Part shown: positions 51,385 to 60,267 of the stretch, in pieces | Layout of the letters: every line of letters begins with the position of its first letter | Numbering within the stretch: position 1 is the stretch's first letter | Origin: Raineyella sp034933565 | GTDB lineage: Bacteria > Actinomycetota > Actinomycetes > Propionibacteriales > Propionibacteriaceae | Assembly: GCF_034933565.1 (NCBI RefSeq) | Contig: NZ_JAYFNG010000027.1 | Span: 1-64,000, forward strand | Direction of reading: 5' to 3' | Length of the DNA: 64,000 nt | Made by a program: the position numbers and the translations under genes | Notes under the pieces: model-generated | Database searches by the model: none | What the model was told of the DNA's origin: nothing | The model's input: the letters and a program-made list of their open reading frames with translations, nothing else

Positions 51385-52650
51385 GTGACCATCGGCCGGC
51401 CAGCCGGCGCCCACGACCCACGCCACCCCCGGGACCTGCACCCGGCGGCGTGGTGGTCCTGGGCGCTCGGCCTCGGCGTGGCGGCGAGCCGCACCGACAA
51501 CCCGGTGCTGCTCGTCCTGCTGGCGCTGGTCGCCGGACTGGTGGTGACGCTGAAGCGCACCGACGCCCCCTGGGCCAGGGCGTACGCCCTCTTCGTCCGG
51601 ATCGCCCTGGTGGTGCTGGCCCTGCGGGTGCTGTTCCAGGCCGTCCTCGCCACCCAGACCCAGGGCACCCATGTCCTGGTCGACCTGCCGCTCGTCCCCC
51701 TGCCGGACTGGGTGATCGGGATCAAGCTCGGCGGCGAGGTCACCTGGGAGGCGCTGCTGTCCTCGCTGTACGCCGGCGGGCAGCTGGCGGTCATCCTGGT
51801 CTGCTTCGGCGCCGCCAACGCGCTGGCCGCCCCGCGCCGGATGCTGCGTCTCGCCCCGGCGGCCCTCTACGAGGTGCAGGTCGCCCTGGTGGTGGCCCTC
51901 ACCTTCGCCCCGCAGCTCGTCGTCGACGCCCGCCGGGTGCACAACGCCCGCCGGCTGCGCGGACGCCAGGTGCGGGCCCGCGACTTCTTCCGGACCACGG
52001 CGATGCCGGTGCTGGAGTCCGCCCTGGACCGCTCCGTCGACCTCGCCGCCGCAATGGACGCCCGCGGCTACGGCCGGATGCGCCACCTCGGCCGGCGGCG
52101 CCGGCTGGTCAGCGGGCTCAGCGTGCTCGGCTCGCTGGGCCTGCTGATCGGCCTCTACGGGCTGCTGTCCGCCTCGATCGCCCCGGCCCTGTCGCTGGGC
52201 GGCGTCCTCGGCGGCACCGCCCTCGTCACCGCGGCACTGCTGGTCGGCCGCTCCCGGGCGATCCGCACCCGCTACCGGCCCGATCCCTGGGCGCTGCCCG
52301 AATGGCTCGTCACCGGCTCGGGTGTCGTCGTCGCCGGCACGCTGCTGTGGTGCTCGTTGCGCGGGGTCGGCGGGCTCACGATGCCGAGCGCCCTGTCGGT
52401 CCCCCCGCTGCACCCGGTGCCGCTCACCGCGGTGCTGATCGGGCTGCTGCCCGCCGTGGTGGCGCCCGATCCGCCGTACGCCACCGTCCCCGAGCCGGAT
52501 CCTCGCGCCCCGATCGCCCCCGCGGCCCCCGGCGACCCGGCGACACCCCAGGCCTTCCGTCACCCGGCGACGCCCGCGGCCCCCGACGACCCGGTGGCTC
52601 CCCAGGCCTCCCGCACCCCGACCGTACCGACCACGGAGGTGGTCCCGTGA
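51385..52650 (+). CDS. ECF transporter T component (CbiQ/EcfT family)
   Basis: A 421-residue energy-coupling-factor membrane subunit. Hydrophobic helices start at AAWWSWALGLGVAASRTDNP, and the coupling motifs are ARRVHNARRLRGRQVRARDF and AAMDARGYGRMRHL, where Ala-Arg-Gly is the conserved T-component signature. A Pro/Ala-rich tail of about 60 residues follows. GTG 51385 (AGGA 9 nt upstream) is preferred; longer in-frame starts that overlap the previous gene would add a His-rich segment. The stop overlaps the ATPase gene by 4 bp. Confidence 0.9.
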   Translation: MTIGRPAGAHDPRHPRDLHPAAWWSWALGLGVAASRTDNPVLLVLLALVAGLVVTLKRTDAPWARAYALFVRIALVVLALRVLFQAVLATQTQGTHVLVDLPLVPLPDWVIGIKLGGEVTWEALLSSLYAGGQLAVILVCFGAANALAAPRRMLRLAPAALYEVQVALVVALTFAPQLVVDARRVHNARRLRGRQVRARDFFRTTAMPVLESALDRSVDLAAAMDARGYGRMRHLGRRRRLVSGLSVLGSLGLLIGLYGLLSASIAPALSLGGVLGGTALVTAALLVGRSRAIRTRYRPDPWALPEWLVTGSGVVVAGTLLWCSLRGVGGLTMPSALSVPPLHPVPLTAVLIGLLPAVVAPDPPYATVPEPDPRAPIAPAAPGDPATPQAFRHPATPAAPDDPVAPQASRTPTVPTTEVVP

Positions 52651-54260
52651 TGCTCGATTTCGACCACGTCTCGCTGCGCTACAGCGGCTCCGGCGCCCCG
52701 ACCCTCGACGACGTCGACCTGCACCTGGAGGAGGGCGAGCTGGCCCTGCTCGTCGGCCCCACCGGGTCGGGCAAGTCGACCCTGCTGCGCGCGGCGAACG
52801 GGCTGGTGCCGCACTTCACCGGCGGCCTGCTGACCGGCAGCGTACGGGTCGACGGGCGTGACACCTCCTGCTGGCAGCCCCGCGACCTGGCCGACGTCGT
52901 CGGTCTGGTCGGGCAGGACCCGGCCGCCACCTTCGTCACCGACACCGTCGAGGACGAGCTCGCCTACACCATGGAGTCCCTCGGCGTCGGCCCCCAGACG
53001 ATGCGGGTGCGGGTCGAGGAGACCCTCGACCTGCTCGGCCTGGCCGACCTGCGCCGCCGCCCGCTCGGCACACTGTCCGGCGGGCAGGCCCAACGTGTCG
53101 CGATCGGCGCAGCGCTGACGGCACACCCGCGCATCCTGGTCCTGGACGAGCCGACCTCGGCGCTCGATCCGCAGGCCGCCGAGGAGGTGCTGGCCGCCGT
53201 CCGCCGCCTGGTCGACGACCTCGCGATGACCGTCCTGATGGCCGAGCACCGGCTGGAGCGGGTGATCCAGTACGCCGACACCGTCGCCGAGATCGCCGCC
53301 GGCCGGATCGTCCGGGCCGGTGACCCCCGGGAGGTGATGGCCTCGGCCACCGTGGTGCCCCCGATCGTCCGGCTCGGCCGGCTCGCCGGCTGGGACCCGC
53401 TGCCGCTGTCGGTCCGCGACGCCCGGCGCCACGCCCGGGCACTACGGGCCCAGCTGCCCGACGTGCCGCCGCAGCGCCTCGAGGGGCCTGCTGCTCCGGG
53501 CCGGGTGCTCGCCCACGCCGACGGCCTGTCCGTACGGTACGGGCGGGTGGAGGCCCTGCGCGGCCTCGACTTCGAGGCCCGGGCCGGCGAGATCTGCGCC
53601 CTGATGGGCCGCAACGGCGCGGGCAAGTCGACCCTGTTGTCGGTGCTGGCCGGGCTGACCGCCCCCACCACCGGGACGGTCGACGTCGACGGCCTGGTGC
53701 CGCGGCGGGCCGCCCCCCACGAGCTGGTCCGGCGGGTCGGCATGGTGCCCCAGGACCCGGCCGACCTGCTGTACGCCTCGACCGTCGCCGAGGAATGCGC
53801 CACGGCCGACCGCGACATCGACGCGGCACCGGGCACCACTGCGGCGCTGCTGGCCGAGCTGGCTCCCGACGTGCCCGCCGACCGCCACCCCCGCGACCTG
53901 TCCGAGGGGCAGCGGATGTGCCTCGCGCTGGCCGTCGTCCTCAGCGGCGCCCCGGCGCTGCTGCTCCTCGACGAGCCGACCCGGGGCCTGGACTACACCG
54001 CCAAGGAGCGGCTGTGCGCCGAACTGGCCCGCCTCGCTGCCGAGGGCCACGGCATCCTGCTGTCCACCCATGACGTCGAGGTGGTCGCGGCGGTGGCCGA
54101 CCGGGTGGTCGTCCTGGCCGACGGCGAGGTGGTGGCGGACGGGCCGGCCCAGCGGGTGGTCACCGGATCCCCGATGTTCGCCCCACAGGTGGCGAAGGTC
54201 CTCGCACCCCTCCCCTACCTCACGGTGGGCCAGGTCTCCGCCGCCCGGGCGGCGGCATGA
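52647..54260 (+). CDS. ECF transporter fused double ATPase (A-A')
   Basis: A 537-residue protein with two ABC ATPase domains. Domain 1: Walker A GPTGSGKSTLL (about 38-48), signature LSGGQAQRVAIG, Walker B ILVLDEPTSALDP. Domain 2 (from about residue 290): Walker A GRNGAGKSTLL, degenerate signature LSEGQRMCLALAV, Walker B LLLLDEPTRGLD. The GTG at 52647 has GGAGG 7 nt upstream; ATG 52650 is the alternative. Energises vitamin uptake with the T and S components, with which it overlaps at both ends. Confidence 0.93.
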   Translation: MMLDFDHVSLRYSGSGAPTLDDVDLHLEEGELALLVGPTGSGKSTLLRAANGLVPHFTGGLLTGSVRVDGRDTSCWQPRDLADVVGLVGQDPAATFVTDTVEDELAYTMESLGVGPQTMRVRVEETLDLLGLADLRRRPLGTLSGGQAQRVAIGAALTAHPRILVLDEPTSALDPQAAEEVLAAVRRLVDDLAMTVLMAEHRLERVIQYADTVAEIAAGRIVRAGDPREVMASATVVPPIVRLGRLAGWDPLPLSVRDARRHARALRAQLPDVPPQRLEGPAAPGRVLAHADGLSVRYGRVEALRGLDFEARAGEICALMGRNGAGKSTLLSVLAGLTAPTTGTVDVDGLVPRRAAPHELVRRVGMVPQDPADLLYASTVAEECATADRDIDAAPGTTAALLAELAPDVPADRHPRDLSEGQRMCLALAVVLSGAPALLLLDEPTRGLDYTAKERLCAELARLAAEGHGILLSTHDVEVVAAVADRVVVLADGEVVADGPAQRVVTGSPMFAPQVAKVLAPLPYLTVGQVSAARAAA

Positions 54261-55228
54261 CCCGGCAACCGGGCGGCACTGCCGACGGCCCCGACGGCAC
54301 CACGACACCGGAGCCGAACGACACAGCACCGGAGCCGAACGACGGGGCGCGTGCGGCCACCGGAGCGTCGGCACCGCGCCGTACGCTCATCGTCCTCGGC
54401 GCCCGGTCGACCGCGGTGCTGGTGGCGGCCTCGCTGGTCGGGCTGCTCGGCTTCGCCTGGCCGTTCCTCGCCCCGGTCGCCCAGGCGGGTGGCGCGAGCG
54501 CGGTCAGCCACAGCCAGGACGCGCCCTGGCTGTTCGTCCTGGTGCTGCCCCTGCTGGCGGGCGTCGTGCTGGCCCAGTTGTCCGAGGGCGGGATGGACGC
54601 CAAGGTCGTCGCGCTGCTCGGGATGCTGACCGCGGTCGGGGCCGGGTTGCGGGCGATCTCCCCTGGCGTCGCCGGGCTGGAGCCGAGTTTCTTCCTGTTG
54701 GTGCTCGCCGGATACGCGTTCGGGCCGGGCTTCGGCTTCGTCCTGGGTGCCCTGGCCATCGTCGCCGGCGGCCTGATCACCGCCGGGGTCGGGCCGTGGC
54801 TGCCGTTCCAGATGTTCGCGGCCGGCTGGGTCGGCGCGTTCGCCGGGCTGCTGCCCGGCGCCGGGCGCCTGCCCGGCACGGTCCGGCACCGGCACGTGGC
54901 GCTGCTCGCGGCGTACGGCCTGGTGGCGGGCCTGGCGTACGGCGCGGTGATGAACCTGTGGTTCTGGCCGTTCACCACCAACGGCACCGGCCTGTCGTAC
55001 GTCCCCGGCGATCCGGTCGCCGCCAACGCGGCCCGTTACCTGGCGTTCTGGGTGGCCACCTCACTGGGCTGGGACCTGCCCCGCGGGGTGGTCACCGCGG
55101 TGCTCGTGCTCGCGTTCGGCCGTGGTCTGCTGCGGGCCTTCGCCCGGGTGGCGCGCCGGGCGGCGTTCGGGGCCCCGGTGTCCTTCGGGCCCGACCCGGG
55201 CAGCGGACCCCGGGCCGGGTGCATCTGA
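54257..55228 (+). CDS. ECF transporter S component (probable cobalamin-specific)
   Basis: A 323-residue membrane protein, overlapping the ATPase gene by ATGA. A disordered Asp/Pro/Thr-rich N terminus (about 40 residues) precedes at least six helices. FGPGFGFVLGALAIVAGGLI and GPWLPFQMFAAGWVGAFAGL are typical S-component segments. Specificity is inferred from the upstream cobalamin riboswitch, and CbrT-type S components are known to bind B12. The sequence alone does not prove the ligand. Confidence 0.88.
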   Translation: MTRQPGGTADGPDGTTTPEPNDTAPEPNDGARAATGASAPRRTLIVLGARSTAVLVAASLVGLLGFAWPFLAPVAQAGGASAVSHSQDAPWLFVLVLPLLAGVVLAQLSEGGMDAKVVALLGMLTAVGAGLRAISPGVAGLEPSFFLLVLAGYAFGPGFGFVLGALAIVAGGLITAGVGPWLPFQMFAAGWVGAFAGLLPGAGRLPGTVRHRHVALLAAYGLVAGLAYGAVMNLWFWPFTTNGTGLSYVPGDPVAANAARYLAFWVATSLGWDLPRGVVTAVLVLAFGRGLLRAFARVARRAAFGAPVSFGPDPGSGPRAGCI

Positions 55229-55325
55229 CCGTGAATGTGCCCTCCGACCGCTCCGGACGGTACGATACAAAGTGCTGACAAGCGTCGATTCCGCGGCTGG
55301 GGGCCGAGGTCCGAGGAGTCCTGAA

Positions 55326-56018
55326 ATGCCGAACCTGCGTGTCGACCGGCGACGGGAGCTGCTCCTGGAAGCCGGCGAACGGGTGATCGCCCGGGTGGGG
55401 CTCGAGGGAGCCACCACCCGCGCCGTCGTCACCGAGGCGGGGATGCCGTTGGCGTCCTTCCACTACGCGTTCAGCAGCCGGGCGGAGTTCATCCGGCTGC
55501 TGATCAACCGACACATGGCACCGCAGCCGGCCCCGCTGCCTCGGGACGGGAGCTTCGACGAGGCGCTCACCACCTTCCTCACCGCGCTGGCCGGGCAGGA
55601 CGCGGTGGACGGCGACGTCCCCGCCTCGCTGGCGTTCCACGCCATGCGTCACGACGAGCTGCGCACCATGGTCACCGAGGGTGCCACACAGTTCGACAAG
55701 GAGCTCGCCGGTGGCTTGGCCACGCTCGCCGCCGAACACGGCCGGGAGTGGCTGGTGGATCCGCACCGGCTGGCCACGCAGCTCAACTGCTGGCGCTTCG
55801 GGTCGGCCATCCGCAGGGCGTTCTTCGGCCGCATCCGGGAGTCTCCGGAGACCGCAGAGCCCCCCGAGATCCCGGAGACCCGGGACGAGTCACCCGCGCC
55901 CGCACCCGGGGCAGCCGCCCAGAGGACGGCCGCCCCGCACGACGAGCTGGACGTCTCCATCTGCGTGGCGATGCTGCTCGGCCTGAGCCGACCGCTCGAC
56001 GCCCCGGCGTCCGCCTGA
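55326..56018 (+). CDS. TetR family transcriptional regulator
   Basis: A 230-residue regulator. The HTH is RRELLLEAGERVIARVGLEG with RAVVTEAGMPLASFHYAFSS (about residues 8-50). The C-terminal domain has no recognisable specificity, but a Pro/Glu-rich insert (about 175-205) is unusual. GAGGAG at 55313-55318 selects the ATG at 55326. It follows the ECF S gene by 97 bp on the same strand with an AT-rich patch between (55259-55285), so it may have its own promoter. Confidence 0.9.
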   Translation: MPNLRVDRRRELLLEAGERVIARVGLEGATTRAVVTEAGMPLASFHYAFSSRAEFIRLLINRHMAPQPAPLPRDGSFDEALTTFLTALAGQDAVDGDVPASLAFHAMRHDELRTMVTEGATQFDKELAGGLATLAAEHGREWLVDPHRLATQLNCWRFGSAIRRAFFGRIRESPETAEPPEIPETRDESPAPAPGAAAQRTAAPHDELDVSICVAMLLGLSRPLDAPASA

Positions 56019-56097
56019 GGCGCCGCGCGGGATCAGCCGCGCCGTACGAGGTCCCGTCACGGGATCAGGTGAGCCGCAGCGGGTTCCCCGTCCGGGA

Positions 56098-56679
56098 TCA
56101 GGCGATCGGCGTGCGGTGGAAGTTCAGGTACGAGCGGCTCGGGGTCGGGCCGCGCTGGCCCTGGTAGCGCGAGCCGTACTTCGTCGACCCGTACGGCGCC
56201 AACGCGGGTGAGGACAGCCGGAAGAAGCACAGCTGGCCGATCTTCATCCCCGGCCACAGCTTGATCGGCAGCGTCGCGACGTTCGACAGCTCCAGCGTGA
56301 CGTGCCCGCTGAAGCCGGGGTCGACGAAGCCGGCCGTCGAGTGCGTGAGCAGTCCCAGCCGGCCGAGCGACGACTTGCCCTCCAGCCGTGCCGCGAGCGT
56401 GGTGCCGAGGGTGATTACCTCGTACGTCGAGGCGAGGACGAACTCCCCCGGATGCAGGATGAACGGCTCGTCGGGGCCCTCGGGCTCCACCAGCCGGGTC
56501 AGTTCGGCCTGCTCGACCGCGGGGTCGATGTTCGGGTAGCGATGGTTCTGGAAGATCCGGAAGAACTTGTCGAGCCGTACGTCGACACTGGCAGGCTGGA
56601 TCATCGCCGGGTCGTACGGGTCCAGGCAGATCTGTCCCGACTCGATCTCCGCGGCGATATCACCGTCCGACAGCAGCAT
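56098..56679 (-). CDS. dcd: dCTP deaminase
   Basis: A 193-residue enzyme converting dCTP to dUTP (and possibly on to dUMP, as in Mycobacterium). MLLSDGDIAAEIESGQICLD, the triphosphate-binding RLEGKSSLGRLGLLTH (about residues 113-128) and AGFVDPGFSGHVTLELSN with the catalytic glutamate (about 139) are canonical. The start at 56679 is leaderless: TAGGCT begins with the stop codon of the upstream ROK gene and ends 6 nt before the ATG. It supplies thymidylate precursors. Confidence 0.96.
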   Translation of the reverse strand: MLLSDGDIAAEIESGQICLDPYDPAMIQPASVDVRLDKFFRIFQNHRYPNIDPAVEQAELTRLVEPEGPDEPFILHPGEFVLASTYEVITLGTTLAARLEGKSSLGRLGLLTHSTAGFVDPGFSGHVTLELSNVATLPIKLWPGMKIGQLCFFRLSSPALAPYGSTKYGSRYQGQRGPTPSRSYLNFHRTPIA

Positions 56680-56685
56680 GGTCCG

Positions 56686-56691
56686 AGCCTA
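56686..56691 (-). promoter_or_regulatory. Leaderless-type -10 box TAGGCT of dcd
   Basis: On the minus strand TAGGCT (the TAG is the ROK stop codon) ends 6 nt before the ATG at 56679. Confidence 0.5.
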
Positions 56692-58128
56692 ACGCCACAC
56701 CGAGGGGGCGGTGGCAGGCCCCCGATCCGTGGGCGTCCCGGCGTCCTCGCTGCCGTCCGCACCCGGCTCGGCACGGTCATCCGCGACGTCGGCATCGGCA
56801 TGCTCCACGACCTCGGCATCGTCACCGTCACCGTACGGAACGTCGGCATCCGCATCGGCATCGTCACCGTCCGGCTGCCCGTCCTCGCCGGGACGCTGCG
56901 GGTCGTCCTCGCCACGCAGCCACCGCGCCGGGTCCAGGATCACCCGGTCGAGCGCCTCGTACGCGGCACCGGTGGCCGACAGGGCCGGCCCCATCGGCGC
57001 GAGCACCACCTCGGGGGCGGCCAGCGGGTCGGACAGCAGCCGGTGGCGCATCTCCTCGGCGATCGGGGCACGCAGGTGCTCCCCGATCACCGCCAGGTCG
57101 CCGCCGAGCACCAGGGTGGGCAGGTCGAGCAGGTTCACCACCCCGGACAGCACCGACCCGAGCGCGTGGCCGGCCGCCTCGACCGCCTGCACCGCGGTCG
57201 GGTCGCCGCTCTCCACCCGGCCGAGCAGAGTGTGGACCGAGGCCCGCGGTGGCAGCCCGGCGGCGTGCAGCAGGCTGTGCCGGCCGATGTACTGCTCGAG
57301 GCAGCCGTGCGACCCGCAGCGGCAGGGCGGCCCGGCCGGGTCGACCGTCATGTGGCCGATCTCACCGGCCCAGCCGTGCGCGCCGAGGAACTCGCGGCCG
57401 TCCAGCCGGATCGCCGCGCCGACGCCGATCTCGCCGTGCAGGTAGACGAAGCTCGGCCACGGGCCGGGCCGGCCCGGACGGGTCTGGGCGACGGCCCGGG
57501 CGGCGAGGTTCGCGGAGTTGCCGATGCTGAAGTCGACCCCGGGACCGATCACCGGCGCCAGCAGCGGGTACGGGTCGAGATCGGTCCAGCCCAGGTTCGG
57601 GGCGACCAGCAGCCGGCCGTCGCGCCGGTCCACCAGCCCGGGCAGGGACAGCGTCGCCCCGGCGAGCACCAGGCCGGGAGCCAGGTCGTCGAGGATCTCG
57701 CGGATCATCACGCCCAGGTGGCGCAGCACCTTGCCCGGCTCGGCGCCGACCAGCGCTCCCTCGTCGAGGCTCTCCGCCAGCACCCGGCCGGACAGGTCGA
57801 CCAGCCGGGCGGCGAGCATCCCGACGCTGATCTCCATCCCGAGCCCGACGTAGGAGTTGCGGGCCGGGATCAGCGGCACCGCAGGGCGCCCCCGGGTGGC
57901 GGTGTTGACCGGCGGCAGCGCCTCGATGATCCGGCCCTCGATCAGGGCGTCGACCAGCCGCGAGGAGGTCGACCGGGTCATCCGCGCCTCCACGGCGAGC
58001 CGCGCCCGGGAGATCGGCTCACCGTCCTCGCCGTGGGCGAAGACGTGCCGGGTGATCAGTTCCAGATTGGCTTCCCGCAAGGACCCCTGTCGCACTCCCC
58101 GGTCCACGCGGTGCCGTTGCCCGGCCAT
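56689..58128 (-). CDS. ROK family transcriptional regulator
   Basis: A 479-residue ROK protein. The winged HTH lies at about residues 15-70 (REANLELITRHVFAHGEDGE and RARLAVEARMTRSTSSRLVD). The ROK domain follows with GLGMEISVGMLAARLVD and the zinc motif CRCGSHGCLEQYIGRH. The C-terminal 70 residues are highly acidic and repetitive (DADADADV). The start at 58128 is coupled to the FHA stop codon (TGACCATG). It is last in a PP2C-FHA-ROK operon. Target and ligand are unknown. Confidence 0.9.
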   Translation of the reverse strand: MAGQRHRVDRGVRQGSLREANLELITRHVFAHGEDGEPISRARLAVEARMTRSTSSRLVDALIEGRIIEALPPVNTATRGRPAVPLIPARNSYVGLGMEISVGMLAARLVDLSGRVLAESLDEGALVGAEPGKVLRHLGVMIREILDDLAPGLVLAGATLSLPGLVDRRDGRLLVAPNLGWTDLDPYPLLAPVIGPGVDFSIGNSANLAARAVAQTRPGRPGPWPSFVYLHGEIGVGAAIRLDGREFLGAHGWAGEIGHMTVDPAGPPCRCGSHGCLEQYIGRHSLLHAAGLPPRASVHTLLGRVESGDPTAVQAVEAAGHALGSVLSGVVNLLDLPTLVLGGDLAVIGEHLRAPIAEEMRHRLLSDPLAAPEVVLAPMGPALSATGAAYEALDRVILDPARWLRGEDDPQRPGEDGQPDGDDADADADVPYGDGDDAEVVEHADADVADDRAEPGADGSEDAGTPTDRGPATAPSVWR

Positions 58129-58130
58129 GG

Positions 58131-59462
58131 TCAGGCGCGGTCGATGAGGATCGTGACCCCGTCCCCGAGGTCGAGGATCCACCCCGGCTGCACGGCCACC
58201 GGCTCGCCGGGGACCAGCTGGTGGCGCTGCCCGGCCAGCGACGGGTCCCCGCCGATCGGGCCGGTGATCAGCACGGTGCCGTTCGTGGAGTGCAGGTCGG
58301 TGACCTGGACCGTACGCCCCACCGGCTCGACCTTCACGTGCGTACGGCTGATGTCGTGCGACGGGCTCGGCACGGTCATCAGCTTCGCCACCACGCCGGG
58401 GCCGGCACGGTCCGGGCTCGGCGCCCGGCCGATCAGCACCATCCGGTCGACGGCCACCGGGGCACCGGTGATCGGGCGCAACAGGGCCATCACCGGCGAC
58501 GGCTCGACGCTCGGCCCCTCGCCGGTGCGGTCCGCGGCGGACCGGTCGGTCGGGGCGGACGGCTGGCCCGCGGCGGAGGTGTCGAGGAGCTGGGTCGAGG
58601 CCTCGGCGGCCGCACCACCGAGCACCTGGGTGGCCGAGTCCGGCCCGACGGGTGCCGGCGCGACCGGTGCCGGCGGGACGGGTACGGGGACGACGGGAAC
58701 CGGGGCGGGTGCCGGCGGGACGGGTGCCGGTGCCGGCGGGACGGGTGCGAGACCCGCCGGGGCACCGGTGTGGTGGGCGGGTTCGTCGTTCTCGGGGTGC
58801 ATCGGGTCGTAGACCTGCCCGTGCTCGGTCTCCGCCTCCGGATGGTCGACGGCAGGGGCCTCGGGGACGGTGGGGAGAGCTCCGGTCGTCCGGCCCGGAC
58901 CGGCCGGCTCGACCACTGCGGCCCGCGGGGGCGGGACCGGGACGGTGACCAGGCGGTCCTGACTGGTCTCGACCAGCAGGGAGTGGGCGCGGACCGCGCC
59001 GACCACCAGCGGCAGCACCAGCGCATCCTCGGGATCGGGGCCCCCGTCGGCGGCCTGGATCCGCACGGAGCTGACGTCACCCAGACCGCTCTCGCTCCAG
59101 GTGCGGACGCCTTCGCCGCTGGCGATGACCTCGCCGGTGGCGGTGTCGACCACCTGCAGCCGGCCACGCACCAGGCTGTGCATCGACCCGGCGTCCCAGA
59201 ACAGCGCCGCCATGTCCGGCATCTCGGTGACCCCGGCACGGCCCAGCTCGGTGACCAGGTCGTCGATCGACACGGTCGGCACGATGCTCTCCCACACCGT
59301 GGTGACGAACTCGGCCACCCGGGCCGGGGCGGGGGGCATCACGACGAGAGCATCGGGGCCGGCGAGCACCACCCAGTCACCCGGTGCGTACGTGACGCGC
59401 CAGGAGCCGATGGTCGCCCCACCCTGGGGGTCGCTGCTCTGCTGCGGGTCCTGAACCGTCAT
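58131..59462 (-). CDS. FHA domain-containing protein
   Basis: A 443-residue cytoplasmic protein. An N-terminal domain of about 190 residues without a recognised family (IGSWRVTYAPGDWVVLAGPD) is followed by a long Pro/Ala/Val linker (PVPPAPAPVPPAPAPVPVVP, about residues 230-270). A C-terminal FHA domain (about 330-440) contains DRMVLIGRAPSPDRAG, SHDISRTHVKVEPVG and TDLHSTNGT. FHA domains bind phosphothreonine. Starts on the last base of the phosphatase stop codon; a GTG one codon earlier is possible. It is likely a phospho-signalling partner of that phosphatase. Confidence 0.92.
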   Translation of the reverse strand: MTVQDPQQSSDPQGGATIGSWRVTYAPGDWVVLAGPDALVVMPPAPARVAEFVTTVWESIVPTVSIDDLVTELGRAGVTEMPDMAALFWDAGSMHSLVRGRLQVVDTATGEVIASGEGVRTWSESGLGDVSSVRIQAADGGPDPEDALVLPLVVGAVRAHSLLVETSQDRLVTVPVPPPRAAVVEPAGPGRTTGALPTVPEAPAVDHPEAETEHGQVYDPMHPENDEPAHHTGAPAGLAPVPPAPAPVPPAPAPVPVVPVPVPPAPVAPAPVGPDSATQVLGGAAAEASTQLLDTSAAGQPSAPTDRSAADRTGEGPSVEPSPVMALLRPITGAPVAVDRMVLIGRAPSPDRAGPGVVAKLMTVPSPSHDISRTHVKVEPVGRTVQVTDLHSTNGTVLITGPIGGDPSLAGQRHQLVPGEPVAVQPGWILDLGDGVTILIDRA

Positions 59463-60187
59463 CACCCATCCTGTACGTCGACGACAACTACCGACACATT
59501 GTCACGAGCACCGTAACCCAACGCGAGATCGAGCAGCGTCTGACAGGCCGATTCCGCCTCCGGACGGCCGATCAGGACGTCCTCGATCTCGGCCAGCGGG
59601 ACCGCGTTCACCAGACCGTCGCTGCACAGCATCAGCCGCTGCCCCGGCACCACCGGCAGCAGCCGGACGTCCGCCTCGGACTCCTGCTCCGAGCCCATCG
59701 CGCGGGTGATCACGTTGCGCAGCGGCATCAGCTCGGCCTCCCGGGGGTCCAGCACGCCGGCATCGATCATTTCCTGCACCAGCGAGTGGTCGACGGTGAC
59801 CTGGCTGACCGCACGGCCCTGCGGTCCGTCGTTCACCAGGTAGCACCGGGAGTCCCCGACGTTGAGCACCATCCAGGTGTCCTCGCCCGCCACCCGGACG
59901 CCGACCACCGCGCAGAGCGTGCTGCCGGCCCCCGGGTTGTCATCGTGCAGCGCGACGACCCGCTGGTGGGCGGCCCGCACCGCGGCGGACACGGTGTCGA
60001 CGTCGAGCTCGCGGCCCACCAGTGAACCGAACTCCTCGACGATCGCCCGGCTGGCCAGTCCGCCGCCGGCCTGGCCTCCGATCCCGTCGGCGACGAGGAA
60101 CACCGGTGGCGCGGCCAGGACCGCATCCTGGTTCTCCTGGCGCACCGGTCCCTTGTCGGTCCGTGCCGCGTAGGTCAGTGTCTGCAC
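59462..60187 (-). CDS. PP2C family serine/threonine protein phosphatase
   Basis: A 241-residue metal-dependent phosphatase. ARTDKGPVRQENQDAVLAAP (motif 1, N-terminal Asp), FLVADGIGGQAGGG (motif with metal-binding Asp and GG), LNVGDSRCYLV, LMLCSDGLVNAV and GARDNVSVVVV are in order. No transmembrane segment is present. The GTG start at 60187 fits a leaderless TAGGAT box. It opens the operon with FHA and ROK proteins. Protein kinases are not in the window. Confidence 0.94.
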   Translation of the reverse strand: MQTLTYAARTDKGPVRQENQDAVLAAPPVFLVADGIGGQAGGGLASRAIVEEFGSLVGRELDVDTVSAAVRAAHQRVVALHDDNPGAGSTLCAVVGVRVAGEDTWMVLNVGDSRCYLVNDGPQGRAVSQVTVDHSLVQEMIDAGVLDPREAELMPLRNVITRAMGSEQESEADVRLLPVVPGQRLMLCSDGLVNAVPLAEIEDVLIGRPEAESACQTLLDLALGYGARDNVSVVVVDVQDG

Positions 60188-60194
60188 TCCCGTG

Positions 60195-60200
60195 ATCCTA
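60195..60200 (-). promoter_or_regulatory. Leaderless-type -10 box TAGGAT (GTG start)
   Basis: On the minus strand TAGGAT ends 7 nt before the GTG at 60187. Confidence 0.6.
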
Positions 60201-60267
60201 GTGAAGGCCACGAACCGCCCGGACGGATGACCGGGCGATGGAGACCCGACCGTGACCACCCGGGCAC

